A stretch of DNA of 64,000 nucleotides from positions 248,001-312,000 of the forward strand of contig NZ_FNFC01000001.1 of NCBI RefSeq assembly GCF_900100385.1. Reading direction: 5' to 3'. Shown here piece by piece: positions 62,726 through 64,000 of this stretch. The notes under the pieces were generated by a model. It ran no database searches, had not been told where the DNA came from, and saw nothing but the letters and a program-made list of their open reading frames with translations. This DNA comes from Halovenus aranensis (GTDB taxonomy: Archaea; Halobacteriota; Halobacteria; Halobacteriales; Haloarculaceae). Both the position numbers and the translations under genes were made by a program. Within the stretch, counting starts at the first letter, position 1. Every line of letters begins with the position of its first letter.

Positions 62726-62743
62726 ATTCGGCAAATGCCGAAT
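62726..62743. promoter_or_regulatory. Palindrome over the ABC exporter start (candidate GbsR operator)
   Basis: ATTCGGC-AAAT-GCCGAAT, seven-base perfect arms, sits on the ATG (62735) of the exporter ATPase gene and 46 nt upstream of the divergent regulator's ATG. A TATA-like GTTTATAC (62713-62720) lies next to it. A repressor bound here would block the exporter's start region. Confidence 0.55.
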
Positions 62744-63445
62744 TTGGAGAACAAGTCAGTACCCGACAACGACCAGACGACGACAAGTGAGTGGGTGATT
62801 CGCGGGACGGACATCGAGAAGACCTACGACTCCTGGCTGCCGTTCGGGCGGACCGTCGAGGTGTTGACGGAGGCAACGCTGACTATCAACGAGTCAGAGC
62901 TGGTCGGTATCGTCGGTGGCAACGGTTCGGGAAAATCGACGTTGATGAAGATTCTCGTCGGCGTTCTCGAACGCGACGGTGGTGAGGTCGAGCGCCGTGG
63001 CACTATTGGCTGGTGTCCACAGGAGACGCTCCTCTACGACCGGTTGACAGTGCGCGAGACGATGCAACTGTTTGGCAGTGGGTACGGGTTAGACAGCGCG
63101 ACGATTCGTGAGCGACAGGCCTGGCTCGCCGACCGCTTCGAGTACGAGGAGTATCTCGACACGCGGGTCGACCACCTGAGCGGAGGCAACCAGCAGAAGG
63201 TAAACCTCTCGGTTGCGCTGCTCCACCAGCCCGACGTGCTGTTACTCGACGAGCCCTACACCGGCTTCGACTGGGAGACATACCAGACGTTCTGGGAGTT
63301 CACCGACGAGTTAGCCGCCCAGGGGACCGCTATCGTGGTCATCAGCCACTTCGTCGAGGAACACGACCGGTTCGACCGCATCTACGAACTCCAGGACGGC
63401 AGCCTCGAACGTCAGAACGTTGCCGACAGCGAGGAGGTGAGCTAA
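62735..63445 (+). CDS. ABC transporter ATPase (ABC-2 exporter)
   Basis: 236 residues. Walker A GIVGGNGSGKSTLMKILVGVL, signature LSGGNQQKVNLSVALLHQPDVLLLDEPYTGFDWETYQ (Walker B included) and switch HFVEEHD are intact. The Q-loop is GTIGWCPQETLLYDRLTV. It drives the membrane subunit encoded next. Regulated by the divergent GbsR-type gene, by inference. Confidence 0.94.
   Translation: MPNLENKSVPDNDQTTTSEWVIRGTDIEKTYDSWLPFGRTVEVLTEATLTINESELVGIVGGNGSGKSTLMKILVGVLERDGGEVERRGTIGWCPQETLLYDRLTVRETMQLFGSGYGLDSATIRERQAWLADRFEYEEYLDTRVDHLSGGNQQKVNLSVALLHQPDVLLLDEPYTGFDWETYQTFWEFTDELAAQGTAIVVISHFVEEHDRFDRIYELQDGSLERQNVADSEEVS
63433..63440 (+). promoter_or_regulatory. Ribosome binding site of the exporter permease gene
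   Basis: GGAGGTGA lies inside the end of the ATPase gene, five nt before the ATG at 63446, so translation of the permease is coupled to it. Confidence 0.6.
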
Positions 63446-64000
63446 ATGGCTGTCGCGCCACGGCAGCGGGCGGCCGTCGGCGCAGGCCTCCGGGCGTTTC
63501 TCCGGAAGCCGATGAACGTCGCTCTGCTGGTCGCGCTCCCGCCCGCGGTGATTTTCATGTACGAGCTCGCGGTCGACCCCATCTCGGCGGCACCGGGCAT
63601 CGACCTCACGCCGGGGGCCGCCGACCTCGGCGGCGCGCTGTTCGCGACGGCGTTTCTTGCCGGGCTACTCGGTCTCTTTCAGGTCGTCGGCACGGCACAG
63701 TCCGACCGGCGGCTGGTCGTCTGTGGCTATCACCCGGCGGAGGTCCTTCTCGCCCGCCTGCTGACCGTGCTGATTGCCGGCGGACTCGTCGCTGGCATCA
63801 CGTTCGTCACCTTCTGGGTCCGAACCGACGTGACGCCGGCACGACCGCTCGTGGCCTTTGGCGCACTCCTGGGGGCCGCACTCGTCTACGCCCTCGTAGG
63901 GGTCTGTCTCGGTGCGCTCTTCGGGCGTGAACTGGAAGGGTCGCTCGTCCTGGTGTTTCTGGCCGATATCGACTCCTTCGGGTCAATCGGCGTCGTGCCG
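63446..64000 (+). CDS. ABC-2 type membrane protein, 3' end outside window
   Basis: The visible 185 residues begin MAVAPRQRAAVGAGLRAFLRKPMN and contain hydrophobic segments: VALLVALPPAVIFMYELAV, ALFATAFLAGLLGLFQVV, LLARLLTVLIAGGLVAGITFVTFWV and LVAFGALLGAALVYALVGVCLGALFG. This is the permease of the exporter whose ATPase is directly upstream. The stop codon lies beyond the window. Confidence 0.85.
   Translation, partial: MAVAPRQRAAVGAGLRAFLRKPMNVALLVALPPAVIFMYELAVDPISAAPGIDLTPGAADLGGALFATAFLAGLLGLFQVVGTAQSDRRLVVCGYHPAEVLLARLLTVLIAGGLVAGITFVTFWVRTDVTPARPLVAFGALLGAALVYALVGVCLGALFGRELEGSLVLVFLADIDSFGSIGVVP

Overview
The window is a piece of a haloarchaeal (class Halobacteria) chromosome. The evidence is GC-rich DNA with strongly acidic proteins, twin-arginine lipoproteins, PGF-CTERM-like surface-protein tails, a HalX response regulator, a Bat-type regulator, bacterioruberin genes (lycopene elongase and CruF), many leaderless promoters with TATA boxes 25-30 nt before the start codon, and a tRNA-Trp gene with a ~105-nt box C/D intron. 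No genus can be assigned from sequence alone. There is no rRNA, no CRISPR array and no intact transposase.

Layout. 1-5.9 kb: end of a membrane protein gene, purU, intron-containing tRNA-Trp, two Halobacteria-specific DUF genes, guaB with a tail-to-tail micro zinc-finger gene. 6.1-8.4 kb: a low-GC island with foreign codon usage (a Tat lipoprotein and the truncated tail of another gene). 8.7-9.2 kb: an RHH/ParE-type toxin-antitoxin pair. 9.3-16.9 kb: housekeeping (glutaredoxin, pyrE, phosphohexomutase, Tsr3, serS, NYN protein, eIF1), with a pilin-LamG fusion and a peroxiredoxin-like protein with a long acidic tail. 16.9-23.1 kb: MoxR / DUF58 / transglutaminase operon, divergent from a HerA-type ATPase. 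23.1-26.6 kb: tpiA and a run of membrane lipid-type enzymes (CDP-alcohol phosphotransferase, YdjM-like protein, PAP2 phosphatase).

26.9-32.4 kb: a complete carbohydrate-type ABC importer (binding lipoprotein, two permeases, ATPase) facing an APH-fold kinase. 32.6-39.5 kb: thrC, a lipoprotein, an aldo/keto reductase, a secreted M14 carboxypeptidase with a surface anchor, and RFC small subunit. 39.8-50.5 kb: an anchored surface protein with a degenerate zincin motif, a DUF2342 metalloprotease, then a regulatory block: two paralogous winged-helix regulators, histidine kinase, Bat-like regulator, Lrp regulator, amino-acid permease with two USP domains, HalX response regulator. Three of these genes share the same promoter element.

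50.5-64 kb: thiI, S-adenosylmethionine synthetase, CYTH protein, FKBP, RimK-type ligase, HflX, Hsp20, DtxR-type and Lrp-TRASH metal regulators, an archaellin-like protein, two bacterioruberin genes, a VOC protein, and a GbsR-type regulator divergent from an ABC-2 exporter that runs off the end. Most genes are ordinary haloarchaeal core functions; the accessory signals are the 6-8.4 kb island, the pilin-LamG gene and the shared regulatory element at 43-50 kb.
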